A stretch of DNA of 33,225 nt from Acidobacteriota bacterium. Lineage in GTDB: Bacteria > Acidobacteriota > Terriglobia > Acidiferrales > UBA7541. Under the pieces are notes generated by a model that saw only the letters and a program-made list of their open reading frames with translations, was not told the DNA's origin and ran no database searches. Location of the stretch: positions 1 through 33,225 of the forward strand of contig QHYL01000260.1 in assembly GCA_003224105.1 (NCBI GenBank), written 5' to 3'. This document shows positions 8,094-17,539 of the stretch, one piece after another. A program made the translations under genes and the position numbers. Positions within the stretch are counted from its first letter, which is position 1. Every line of letters starts with the position of its first letter.

Positions 8094-8996
8094 ATGAAAA
8101 AATCAATAGCCGTTCTATGTTGCGCGTTGCTCTTAGTTCTTTGTTTTCCTGCAGGTGATTTCAAAGCGCAAACTCAGGATGTCATTCTTGTCGGAGCCGG
8201 CGACATTGCCCGTTGCGGCCCGGAAAACCTTCACTATCCCCAGGCCACCGCCACGTTACTCGATTCCCTTCCCGGCAGCGTCTTTGCCATCGGCGACCTT
8301 GCGTACGTCGACGGACTGGAAACCGAGTTCAACAGATGCTTTGACGCCACTTGGGGGCGCCACCGTGGTCGCCTGCATCCGGTCCCTGGCGTGCACGACA
8401 TGATCGCGCCAAACGCTTTTGGCTACTTCAATTATTTCGGGCCTTCCGCGGGCGATCCCACGAAGGGCTACTACAGCTTTAACTATGGTGCCTGGCACGT
8501 GGTGGTCCTCAATAGTGTGTGTACCAAGGCGCCTACCTTACCTGGCGCTTGCACAGCCACTTCGCCCGAGGGGCAATGGCTTCAAGCCGACCTGGCCGCG
8601 AATCCCACTGCCTGCACCGTGGCTCTCTGGCATACCCCGCTCTACACTTCCTCGACGGCCGACGCAACTCCCGCCGTGCAGCCTTTCTGGCAGATTCTCT
8701 ACAACGCCAGAGCCGACCTGATCATCAACGGCCACGCCCACAACTATGAACGTTTCGCCCCGCAAGACCCCAACGGCAATTTGGATACAGCCAGCGGCAT
8801 TCGCGAATTCGTCGTTGGGACCGGTGGCGAAACTCTGATGTCCTTTGACACCACACTCGCGCCAAACAGCGAAGTCCGCAACAGCTCGACCAACGGCGTC
8901 ATTCAAATCACTCTTCATGCAACCAGCTTCGATTGGCAGTTCATACCAGTCGCAGGTCAAACCTTTACTGATTCGGGTTCCCAGGCGTGCCATTGA
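8094..8996 (+). CDS. Secreted calcineurin-like metallophosphoesterase
   Basis: Signal peptide MKKSIAVLCCALLLVLCFPAGDFKAQ, then GAGDIARCG, GDLAYVDG, PVPGVHDM, LWHTPLYTSS, NGHAHNYERFAPQDPNG. ORF opens at 8004; ATG 8094 fits the signal peptide. Confidence 0.88.
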   Translation: MKKSIAVLCCALLLVLCFPAGDFKAQTQDVILVGAGDIARCGPENLHYPQATATLLDSLPGSVFAIGDLAYVDGLETEFNRCFDATWGRHRGRLHPVPGVHDMIAPNAFGYFNYFGPSAGDPTKGYYSFNYGAWHVVVLNSVCTKAPTLPGACTATSPEGQWLQADLAANPTACTVALWHTPLYTSSTADATPAVQPFWQILYNARADLIINGHAHNYERFAPQDPNGNLDTASGIREFVVGTGGETLMSFDTTLAPNSEVRNSSTNGVIQITLHATSFDWQFIPVAGQTFTDSGSQACH

Positions 8997-9058
8997 CGGT
9001 AGACCCGCTGCCTCTTGTGGCGCCACCGAAAATCACACCTGGAGAGTTCGAGGAGAAA

Positions 9059-9799
9059 ATGTCCATGCATAGCAAAATTCTTTGTTTTTTCGGAGCTTGG
9101 ATTCTTCTTGTGACGGCCGGGCGTGCATGCGCGGGCCAAGGAAAGCCAGAGGCGTCCACAGCCGACGCACTGACGGCAGCGGGTGGTCCCAAGACGACTC
9201 CAGAGGCGGTGGACCGCCCTGAGCTACATCGACGGAATCCGCGATACCAGTTGAGCAAAGACGATGTCCTTCAGTTGAATTTCGCTTTGACACCAGACTT
9301 AAATCAAACGGTCAGTGTCCAGCCAGATGGCTACATCACTTTGCTGGGTGTGGGTGATCTACATGTGGAGGGACAAACGATTCCAGAGGTCAGGGAATCG
9401 ATTCGCCTGGCTTACGCCAAAACGTTGCACAACGCCATCATCACCGTCCGCCTGATGGACTTCGAGAAACCGTATTTCATCGTGGGTGGAGAAGTGGGAC
9501 ATCCAGGCAAATTTGAATTGCGTGGAGACACGACTGTGACGGAGGCGGTAGCCATCGCGGGCGGTTTCACAGAAAGCTCGAAACACTCACAAGTCTGGCT
9601 TTTCCGCCGCGTTTCGAACGATTGGGCGGAGACACAGCGGTTTGACTTAAAGAGAATGCTCAAGAGCGGCGATCTGCGGGAAGACGCGCATCTGCGTCCT
9701 GGCGACATGTTGTACGTTCCCAAGAATACACTCTCGAAGATGAAACGCTTTATCCCCGTCGCTACTTTAGGAACGTATCTCAATCCGGGCCAGTTTTAG
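9059..9799 (+). CDS. Wza-like polysaccharide export protein (Poly_export/SLBB)
   Basis: Signal peptide, then YQLSKDDVLQLNFALTPDLNQTVSVQPDGYITLLGVGDLHVEGQTIPEVRESIRLAY and YFIVGGEVGHPGKFELRGDTTVTEAVAIAGGF. Confidence 0.92.
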   Translation: MSMHSKILCFFGAWILLVTAGRACAGQGKPEASTADALTAAGGPKTTPEAVDRPELHRRNPRYQLSKDDVLQLNFALTPDLNQTVSVQPDGYITLLGVGDLHVEGQTIPEVRESIRLAYAKTLHNAIITVRLMDFEKPYFIVGGEVGHPGKFELRGDTTVTEAVAIAGGFTESSKHSQVWLFRRVSNDWAETQRFDLKRMLKSGDLREDAHLRPGDMLYVPKNTLSKMKRFIPVATLGTYLNPGQF

Positions 9800-9834
9800 C
9801 CACACGACTCGAATGTCCTTGGAGGAGGTCGATC

Positions 9835-11367
9835 ATGGACGAAGCGAAATCAGAAAAAAAACACAATGGTAACAATGGCGCGTCGCCCTCTTTTTCTTTG
9901 CGGGATTTGCTTGGTGCGATTTTTCGCCGCAAAAGACTGATCCTGCTCTCCTTCATGGGAGTTTTGCTGGGCGCCCTTCTCGCAATTATCATCCTGCCTT
10001 CCACGTATGAAGCGCAGATGAAAATCCTGGTGGAGCATGAACGTGTGGACCCGGTCGTATCTCCTCAGGGCAACGTAGTTGAATCAGACCGGTACCTCAC
10101 TCCCGACGAGGTTTCCTCGGAAGTCGAGCTGTTCCAGAGCCGTGATTCCCTAAAACAAGTCGTCGTGGATCACGGACTTCATGAAATCAAGAATCCGTGG
10201 TCTCTGGCAGGCATCAAGATGCGTGTGCTGGGAACCCTCGGACTTGCGCCCGGCAAGGATGAGCGGATTTTTAAGGCTGTCCTTAAGCTGGAAAAGGACC
10301 TGCATGTCATTCCGCTGAACAACTCAAATATGATCCGGGTGACGTACGAGGCGCGCTCGCCCCAGACCGCTGAGCAGGTGCTTACCGGGCTAGGGAACCT
10401 CTACCTAGCAAAGCACGCCGAGGTGCATCGTCCAGGGGGGACCACTGAGTTCTTCGAGCAGCAAGCCGATCAATACAAGAGAGAACTGGCCAGCGCCGAG
10501 TCGCGGCTGATCAAAATGAGTCAGCAAACCGGAGTCGTTTCCGCGGACTTCGAGAAACAAGCCACTTTGCAGAAACTCAGCGATTTCGACGTTTCGCTTG
10601 AGCAAACACGCGCCTCCATCGCCGAGACAAAACAACGGATCCAGGCCTTGCAAGAAAAAGAGGAATCCATTCCTTCCCGCATTACGACCCAGGTTCGTAA
10701 CGCGGATAATCCCGAACTCATGGCAAACCTTAAAACGACCCTGCTGAATTTGGAAATCAAACGCACGGATTTGCTCGAGGCTTATGAGCCGGGCTATCCA
10801 CTGGTTCAAGAAGTTGAGAAGCAGATTGCCCAGGCAGTGACAGCAATCGCGGACGCCAAGGCAGGTGCAGTTCACGAAGAGACCACTGATCAGAATCCCA
10901 CTCATGAGTGGGTCAGCACCGAGATGGCCAAAGCCCAGGCCGACTTAATGGGCTTGGAAGCGCGCTCTTCCGCGCTTTCCCGAGGCCTCAACACTCTTCA
11001 TCAAAAGGCCTTGAAATTGGACCAACAATCGGTGGTTCAGCAGGACCTCTTGCGCACGGCTAAAGCGGACGAGGACAGCTATCTGCTGTATCACAGGAAG
11101 CGCGAAGAAGCGCGCATTGCCGATGCGCTCGACCGCAGCAAGATTATCAACGTGGCCGTAGCAGAAGCGGCAGCCGCTCCATTAGTCCCCACGGGGCTTT
11201 CGTTGACGGTAAAGCTCATCTTAGCGATTGTCATCGCTGCCCTCGCAAGCTTGGGAGCAGGCTTGCTTCAAGAGCATCTCGATCCCTCCTTCCGGACAAC
11301 CGCCGAAGTTAAGGAGTATCTGGACATTCCCTTGGTGGCTGCTGTTCCAAGAAACGATCATAGGTAG
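9835..11367 (+). CDS. Wzz/GumC-like polysaccharide chain-length determinant / co-polymerase
   Basis: N-terminal TM (KRLILLSFMGVLLGALLAIIILPSTYEAQMKILVEHERVDP), long coiled-coil region, C-terminal TM (LTVKLILAIVIAALASLGAGLLQEHLDPSFRT). No fused kinase domain. Confidence 0.92.
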   Translation: MDEAKSEKKHNGNNGASPSFSLRDLLGAIFRRKRLILLSFMGVLLGALLAIIILPSTYEAQMKILVEHERVDPVVSPQGNVVESDRYLTPDEVSSEVELFQSRDSLKQVVVDHGLHEIKNPWSLAGIKMRVLGTLGLAPGKDERIFKAVLKLEKDLHVIPLNNSNMIRVTYEARSPQTAEQVLTGLGNLYLAKHAEVHRPGGTTEFFEQQADQYKRELASAESRLIKMSQQTGVVSADFEKQATLQKLSDFDVSLEQTRASIAETKQRIQALQEKEESIPSRITTQVRNADNPELMANLKTTLLNLEIKRTDLLEAYEPGYPLVQEVEKQIAQAVTAIADAKAGAVHEETTDQNPTHEWVSTEMAKAQADLMGLEARSSALSRGLNTLHQKALKLDQQSVVQQDLLRTAKADEDSYLLYHRKREEARIADALDRSKIINVAVAEAAAAPLVPTGLSLTVKLILAIVIAALASLGAGLLQEHLDPSFRTTAEVKEYLDIPLVAAVPRNDHR

Positions 11368-11372
11368 AGCCG

Positions 11373-12353
11373 ATGTTCCTCGATCATTTCGGTCTGCGCG
11401 GGCAACCATTCGGGGTTACTTCGGATCCCCAGTTTCTCTATTTCGGCCCGTCCCATCAGGAGGCTTTGGCTTCCCTGTTTTATGGGATTCAGACGCAACG
11501 CGGATTCATAGCCCTGATTGCAAAACCGGGGATGGGCAAGACCACCCTGCTCTTCCACCTATTAGAGCATTTACGAAGCTCCGCCCGCACCGCCTTTTTG
11601 TTTCAAGCGCACAGTGACTCGCGGGAGTTTCTGCGCTCTCTTGTCGCCGATCTAGGGGTCAATGTCGAACAGGATGACCTTCGGGGGATACACCGCAAGT
11701 TGAATGACCTTCTGATCCAGGAACTGCGCGCTGGCAGGCGCGTTGTCATTGTGATTGATGAAGCGCAGAACCTCGACGACTCGGTGCTGGAAACGGTACG
11801 AATGCTGTCCAACTTCGAAGTCCCGGGAACAAAGCTCATGCAGATCCTCCTCGCCGGCCAGCCGCAATTGGCCGACAAACTGGCAAGCAAAAATATGGTT
11901 CAGTTGCGTCAGCGAATCTCCATTCTGTGCAGCTTGGCGCCGTTCAGCGCGCCTGAAACTGCAGATTACATTGGCCATCGCCTGCGCGTCGCGGGCTACC
12001 GCGGCAAACCCCTCTTCACTGCCGGGGCGCTGGCGTTGATCCATTCCCGAAGCGAGGGAATACCACGCAATGTCAATAACCTCTGCTTCCACGCGTTAAC
12101 TTTAGCGTTCGCCAATGGCCAAAAGACCATCGACACCTCGACCCTGAACGAAGTGTCTGAGGACCTGGCTATGGAGATGCTCGGCTCCTCTCCTGCAAAT
12201 CAAACCTCTGCGCGGTTGCAATCCAAGCCCGGAGACGCGGCGGATCTGACTCAGATCACAGCGGAACAAAATGGGGAGGCTTCCGAATGGCTAGAAGAAG
12301 AGGGCGTCTCCGGCACCCAGGTCATCTCGGGTCGTGTCAAACTGCGTCTTTAA
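11373..12353 (+). CDS. ExeA/GspA-like AAA ATPase (type associated with XrtA/PEP-CTERM EPS loci)
   Basis: MFLDHFGLRGQPFGVTSDPQFLYFGPSHQEALASLFYGI; Walker A KPGMGKTTLL; Walker B RVVIVIDEAQNL. Confidence 0.92.
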   Translation: MFLDHFGLRGQPFGVTSDPQFLYFGPSHQEALASLFYGIQTQRGFIALIAKPGMGKTTLLFHLLEHLRSSARTAFLFQAHSDSREFLRSLVADLGVNVEQDDLRGIHRKLNDLLIQELRAGRRVVIVIDEAQNLDDSVLETVRMLSNFEVPGTKLMQILLAGQPQLADKLASKNMVQLRQRISILCSLAPFSAPETADYIGHRLRVAGYRGKPLFTAGALALIHSRSEGIPRNVNNLCFHALTLAFANGQKTIDTSTLNEVSEDLAMEMLGSSPANQTSARLQSKPGDAADLTQITAEQNGEASEWLEEEGVSGTQVISGRVKLRL

Positions 12354-12450
12354 TTTCAGCGCGGAAGGGAACGCAATGAAGTGTGCTGAGGAATACTTCT
12401 TCACGGTCAAGTAGGGTCTTGGCAGCTCGCAAGCGAATGGGAGGCACATC

Positions 12451-13191
12451 GTGAGCAAAAATATTGAAGTACTTCTGCGGGCCAAAGAAACAACGGAGCT
12501 GTTCAAGCCCAAAAGCGTTCCTCAGAAGTGTTCGGAACCCCGGCTCCCGTCCAAACCCACCGAAGCCGTCGGTTCTGCGGAAGAAGCCGACTTGGTCCAA
12601 CAGGTGTTCCTCCTGCCTGCTCGGGAGGTGCCTCGCGTTGTGGTGTTTTATGGCGTCGGGGAGGTAGATGGAGCGATTGGTATTTGCGCCCGCGCCGCGG
12701 AAAACCTTGCCAACCAGACCGGTTCGTCGGTGTGCGTTGTCGAGGGACATTTTCATGCTCCCTCTGTGCATGGATATTTTGGTGTAAGTAACTCCCGCGG
12801 ACTTACGGATGCTATCCTGGAGCCGGGGCCGATCCAGGATTTCGTTTGCCCTCTTCCAGAAAGCAACCTCTCCGTCCTATCCGCCGGCTCTCGTTGCGGA
12901 GAGGCGCATGCACTTTGGAAATCCGAGTCGTTGCGAGCCCGCATGGAGGAGCTTCGCTCTAAGTTTTCCTACGTGTTGATTTATTGCTCTCACGCGAATC
13001 GCCACGTTGACGCGATGCTCCTAGGTCAAATCGCGGACGGAGTCATCCTAATTCTTGAGTCTATGGTGACTCGACGTGAGACCGCGCGAACGGTCAAAGA
13101 AAATCTAGATGCTGCAAATGTGAAAATTCTGGCGGCAGTACTGAACAACCATTCTTATTCCATCCCGGAAAACCTTTATAGAAAGCTCTAA
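12451..13191 (+). CDS. CpsD/CapB-like BY-kinase homolog with degenerate nucleotide-binding motifs
   Basis: The global pattern (AAENLANQTGSSVCVVEGHFHAPSVHGYFGVSNSRGLTDAILEPG...LLGQIADGVILILESMVTRRETARTVKENLDAANVKILAAVLNN) matches BY-kinases of EPS loci. Walker A, A' and B positions are altered. Confidence 0.8.
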   Translation: MSKNIEVLLRAKETTELFKPKSVPQKCSEPRLPSKPTEAVGSAEEADLVQQVFLLPAREVPRVVVFYGVGEVDGAIGICARAAENLANQTGSSVCVVEGHFHAPSVHGYFGVSNSRGLTDAILEPGPIQDFVCPLPESNLSVLSAGSRCGEAHALWKSESLRARMEELRSKFSYVLIYCSHANRHVDAMLLGQIADGVILILESMVTRRETARTVKENLDAANVKILAAVLNNHSYSIPENLYRKL

Positions 13192-13287
13192 TAGAGAGCT
13201 GTGCCGAGCGCGTGTTTGCGCCAGTCCCGTTCGCTCTGCCGGCCGCGCCTGACTTTTTCTGGATTCCGAGAATTCTGCAGGAACCAA

Positions 13288-14496
13288 GTGAAGCCCGATT
13301 TGGTTAGACATAATCACACGGAGAGATCGGCAGCCACACTCTCCAAGGATTTGCAGAGAACGGAGTTTGACATCCACGGGGTTTTGGGGGTTGCGCTCGT
13401 CGATCCTTCCTCTGCGGATGTGAAAGCGGTTATCAAGCATCTTGGACCTCTTCGGGGGCCTTTGCTGCGCGAGCCGGACATCACCATCCGCTTTGACAAA
13501 AATCTGGCGCCCCTCTGCTTACGGCACTTAGGTCAGAAGCAAAACGCCTTCACGGACGATGCATTCTTTGTTTTTGATGAGACAGACAGAAGCGCCATGG
13601 CGAAGATTCCCTTCGACCAAGTAGGAAGTCGCTGTGAAATTGTTTGCACGCGTAGCCGCGGGTCCATGCCCCTTCTGGTGCCCCTCTTGAGTTTGATTGC
13701 CTTGGCGAAGGGCTTTGTCGCGGTTCATGCATCCGCTTTTGTTCATCGTGGCGTAGGCATCCTGATGGCCGGATGGGCTGGAAGCGGAAAGACCACGGCG
13801 CTTCTCGGGTTTGCTAGCGAAGGAGCGGAATTTATTGGAGAGGAATGGGTTCTCCTCAGCGGAGACGGACAAACCATGTGTGGGCTTCCGAGGGAGATCG
13901 AACTCTCGCCCGCCCACTTGGACACCGTGCCCGAAGTTCGTCGCGCGATTAAACGCTCGAGGCTCTGGGGATTTGAAAGCCTTCGTCACCTAACCACAAT
14001 GCAAGACCTTCTTCCCAGGAAAGCCGATGGCACAACTCCCGCGAAGGCCCTGCGAAAAGTGATTTCCGCGGCACAGCGGCGCATTCTCCCCACAGTGCGC
14101 CCACAGGCGCTTTTTGGCGACCGCGTCGCTTCGTTGACCGCAAGGCCCGACAAAGTCTTCCTGCTGATCAGTCACGATGATCGCAACGTAGAAATAATAC
14201 CGACTCCGCCCCGGGAAATGGCGCGCCGCATCGCTCACATGATGCAGTATGAGCAGCGCCGGTTTATGGAACACTACCTCGCCTTCCAATTTGCATTTCC
14301 TGAAAGGAAGAACGCCTTCGTAGAAGAATCGTCGAGCTATCGATATGAATTACTCTTGAGCGCTCTCCAGGGAAAGGAAACTTATACGGTACGGCACCCG
14401 CATCCGATAGCCTTTTCTTCGCTGTATGAAGCAGTGAAGCCATTTTGCGGAACCACGAAAAGTATTCAAACCGAGGTGGTTTGTGCGGTCCCATGA
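13288..14496 (+). CDS. HprK-like P-loop kinase/phosphorylase-related protein
   Basis: FVAVHASAFVHRGVGILMAGWAGSGKTTALLGFASEGAEFIGEEWVLLSGDGQTMCGLPREIEL. ORF opens at GTG 13201; GTG 13288 is an in-frame alternative start and the exact start is uncertain. Confidence 0.75.
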   Translation: MKPDLVRHNHTERSAATLSKDLQRTEFDIHGVLGVALVDPSSADVKAVIKHLGPLRGPLLREPDITIRFDKNLAPLCLRHLGQKQNAFTDDAFFVFDETDRSAMAKIPFDQVGSRCEIVCTRSRGSMPLLVPLLSLIALAKGFVAVHASAFVHRGVGILMAGWAGSGKTTALLGFASEGAEFIGEEWVLLSGDGQTMCGLPREIELSPAHLDTVPEVRRAIKRSRLWGFESLRHLTTMQDLLPRKADGTTPAKALRKVISAAQRRILPTVRPQALFGDRVASLTARPDKVFLLISHDDRNVEIIPTPPREMARRIAHMMQYEQRRFMEHYLAFQFAFPERKNAFVEESSSYRYELLLSALQGKETYTVRHPHPIAFSSLYEAVKPFCGTTKSIQTEVVCAVP

Positions 14497-14683
14497 GTCT
14501 CAACTGCGGGAGTAGTGGAGTTTTTGCCAGATACACTGTCTTTGGAACACAAGATTGCTTCGCTTCGCGGACAAAGAAAGAACGCAAACGGATGAGCTGG
14601 ACTGGGCATCGGTCCAAAGCTCGGGTGCCAGGGCAGGCATGTGTCCCGGTCCGGCGAGCCAATAGGAACAACGAAAACTAAAG

Positions 14684-16234
14684 ATGGCTTCCATAGCTGA
14701 AGTGATCCCGGCCGAAACTCAGTGCGCGAGGGATGCGACGCGGACGCAGATCCGCGGGTCCAGCCTTTTCCTCGCGGGTAGGTTCCTCTCAATGGGAATC
14801 AATTTCTCGGCACAGGTGTTGATGATCCGCTATCTCGCCACGTCAGAGTTTGGCGCACTTGCTTATGCCCTGGCAGTTGTTGCGTTCTTCCAACCCTTCG
14901 CCACGCTTGGATTACACGAAGCAGTTTCCCGCTTTGTTCCCATCTATCAAGAGAACCGCGAATTTCCAAAGATGCTCGGGACGATCCTGCTCTCCATCGG
15001 CACAGTTTTCTCGACGGGCCTGCTGATCATTGTGGCCATCTGGAGCGGCCCCGCCCTTCTCACCCATTTCATGACGTATGAAAGACTGCCCCGCCACCTT
15101 CTGTCCATCCTAATAATGGTCGTGCCGCTGGATGCGGCCGATGAGCTGTTTAATTCGCTCTTCGCGAGTTTTGCCAAAACACGGGCAATCTTTTTCCGCA
15201 AGTATGTCTTAGGCCCAAGCCTCAAGCTGGGCACCGTGCTTCTGCTCATCGGGTTGAAAAGCTCCGTCGTTTTCCTGGCGTACGGCTATCTAGTTGCCAG
15301 TGCAGCCGGAATCGCGATTTACGGTTGGATGCTTGTACGCCTCTTGCAGCAACAACATCTCTTGCAGCAACTACGGTTAGGCCCAGTGAAAATCCCGGCT
15401 CGTGAAATTCTGGCATTTGTTCTACCAGGAATCACTTCCAGCTTGGTTACGGTGGCTATTCACTCGGTCAACATTTTTATCCTGGGTTACCTGCACCCGA
15501 TGACGGAGGTGGCCTACTATCGGGCGGTGGTTCCCGTGGCGCAATTAAACGGTGTGGTTATGGCTAGCTTCACGCTTCTCTATATGCCGGCGGCCGCACG
15601 TCTCTTAGCCAAATCGGACTATCATGGAATCAATAAGCTGTATTGGCAGACGGCTGCATGGATGTCCGTGATGTCTTTTCCGGTTTTTGCACTTACCTTC
15701 TCTTTTGCGCAGCCGCTGACTGAGTTTCTTTACGGCGCCCGCTATGCGCGGTCAGGCCCCATCCTAGCGTTGTTAGCCCTGGGGAGCTATACGAACGTTG
15801 CCCTCGGCTTCAACCTGCAAACACTCAAAGTTCTGGAGAGGTTGCGTTACATCATTGTGGTGAGCTTGGTTGCAGCGTTGGTGGACGTTGTCCTGAATCT
15901 CCTGTTGATTCCCGGTCATGGAGCCCTTGGCGCAGCCATCGGCACGGCGGCAACACTTATCATTTACAACATACTCATGCAGGTGGGATTGCTTCCGGCC
16001 TCGAAGTTCACCGCGTTTGACCATCGCTATCTGCCCGTCTACCTGAGCATCGCGCTAGGCGCGGGAGGGCTGTTCTTGGTTCAATCGTTGCGCTCGATGA
16101 GTTTGTACCTTGCTGTGCTCTTGGTTGCCTCTATGTCGTTCCTAGTATTTTCCGTGACTAAGAAGACGCTTAGAATTGCCGAAACGTTCCCGGAACTATT
16201 GAAGGTGCCTTTGATGCGTCTGATTTTTGCTTGA
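14684..16234 (+). CDS. Wzx-like polysaccharide/oligosaccharide flippase (copy 1)
   Basis: Polytopic membrane protein. QIRGSSLFLAGRFLSMGINFSAQVLMIRYLATSEFGALAYALAVV is typical of the polysaccharide biosynthesis (MATE/MOP) flippase family. Confidence 0.9.
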   Translation: MASIAEVIPAETQCARDATRTQIRGSSLFLAGRFLSMGINFSAQVLMIRYLATSEFGALAYALAVVAFFQPFATLGLHEAVSRFVPIYQENREFPKMLGTILLSIGTVFSTGLLIIVAIWSGPALLTHFMTYERLPRHLLSILIMVVPLDAADELFNSLFASFAKTRAIFFRKYVLGPSLKLGTVLLLIGLKSSVVFLAYGYLVASAAGIAIYGWMLVRLLQQQHLLQQLRLGPVKIPAREILAFVLPGITSSLVTVAIHSVNIFILGYLHPMTEVAYYRAVVPVAQLNGVVMASFTLLYMPAAARLLAKSDYHGINKLYWQTAAWMSVMSFPVFALTFSFAQPLTEFLYGARYARSGPILALLALGSYTNVALGFNLQTLKVLERLRYIIVVSLVAALVDVVLNLLLIPGHGALGAAIGTAATLIIYNILMQVGLLPASKFTAFDHRYLPVYLSIALGAGGLFLVQSLRSMSLYLAVLLVASMSFLVFSVTKKTLRIAETFPELLKVPLMRLIFA

Positions 16235-16315
16235 GGGCGTGGATTCTGTCCCTCTGCTTATTACTTTCCGCCGTAATCCTATCAGTCGGGTTCGCACAAG
16301 TTTGGGTGTTTCAAA

Positions 16316-17539
16316 ATGGGACGCGTACGAGCCTTTGTTCAGGATGACATTCCAAGAGTAGCGGAGTTGTACTGGCAATTCCTTCAGAGCCAGAAAGGCC
16401 CGCATCCTCCAGGCTTGGAGGAGTATTTTCAAGAAGTTTTTCTTCACAACCCGTGGTTTGACAGTTCCATTAGATCGCTCGTTTATGAGGACGGAAGCCG
16501 GATCGTCGGCTTTCAAGGCGTCGTGCCGCGGCCAATGTTCATGAACGGAAGAGCCATTCAGGCAGCTTTTGGGAGCAGTCTTGTGGTTCACCCGGAGAGT
16601 CGAGCGACGTTGGCGGGGCTGAAATTGCTCGTGGCCTTCATGGACGGGAAACAAGACGTGGCCATGACTGACACCTCGAACCGGTTGAACCAGCAGCTCT
16701 GGGAAAGATTGGGAGGAAGTACATCAGCCGCATATGGCATGAAGTGGGCGCGCCCCTTGCGGCCGGGCTTGTACGGGCTCTACACCATGTCCCGCCTTGG
16801 AAAGGAACGCTTCTCGGGCGCTGTCAGTCACCTGTGTGGGGTCCTCCAAGAGACCATCAACGTCGTGGCCGCAAGAATTCCCCGAGGCCACCTCCGCCGG
16901 CCGCCTGATGACGTCACGGAAGAAGAACTCGAGATTGACACGCTGCTGCGTTCCTGCCTCCCAGGTACTTCTGAGTGTTATTCGCTGCGGCCCGAGTATA
17001 ACCGGGAATCACTGAGATGGCTTTTGGATTTCATGAGCCGGATGAAGGCATTCGGAAATCTGCGCAAAGTCGTCTTGCGAGGCGCAACGAAAGAAATCAT
17101 CGGTTGGTTTATTTACTACGCGAAATGCGGCGGGATCGCTGATGTGGTGCAGATGGAGGCGGCAAAGTTCCACATGAACAAAGTCTTAGACTACTTATTT
17201 TGGGACGCATGGAACCGCGGAGCGATAGGTGTCCAAGGCAGGCTCGAAATTCGTTATGCGCAGGAATTATCAGAGGCGCGCTGCTTCTTTTGGGGGAGCG
17301 TTCCCTTACTTCTCCGTACTCGTAATCCGGAACTGGCGCGACTAGTTCAGCGGGGTGACGCTTGCATCTCGCGACTGGATGGCGAGTGGTGCCTGAGATA
17401 TGGCGCGCCAGGGCACGAGGGCGCGAGTGCCGCATTGGATCTCGCCAGCAAGCAGGAATCGAATCCCGAAACCACAAAGAAGCTCGCGCCAAGCAACTTT
17501 CAGCCTTCGCAGCCACTGCAACCGAAGGCGGCCGAATAA
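16316..17539 (+). CDS. GNAT-family N-acetyltransferase-like protein
   Basis: MGRVRAFVQDDIPRVAELYWQFLQ...SLVYEDGSRIVGFQGVVPRPMFMNGRAIQAAFGSSLVVHPESRATLAGLKLLVAFM has the GNAT-like beta4-alpha3 pattern. Confidence 0.75.
   Translation: MGRVRAFVQDDIPRVAELYWQFLQSQKGPHPPGLEEYFQEVFLHNPWFDSSIRSLVYEDGSRIVGFQGVVPRPMFMNGRAIQAAFGSSLVVHPESRATLAGLKLLVAFMDGKQDVAMTDTSNRLNQQLWERLGGSTSAAYGMKWARPLRPGLYGLYTMSRLGKERFSGAVSHLCGVLQETINVVAARIPRGHLRRPPDDVTEEELEIDTLLRSCLPGTSECYSLRPEYNRESLRWLLDFMSRMKAFGNLRKVVLRGATKEIIGWFIYYAKCGGIADVVQMEAAKFHMNKVLDYLFWDAWNRGAIGVQGRLEIRYAQELSEARCFFWGSVPLLLRTRNPELARLVQRGDACISRLDGEWCLRYGAPGHEGASAALDLASKQESNPETTKKLAPSNFQPSQPLQPKAAE

Noticed and set aside
9544-9555. GGCGGTAGCCAT resembling an RfaH ops element
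   Set aside because: It lies inside the Wza-like coding sequence (EAVAIAGG), not in a leader, and matches only part of the consensus. Chance occurrence is likely.
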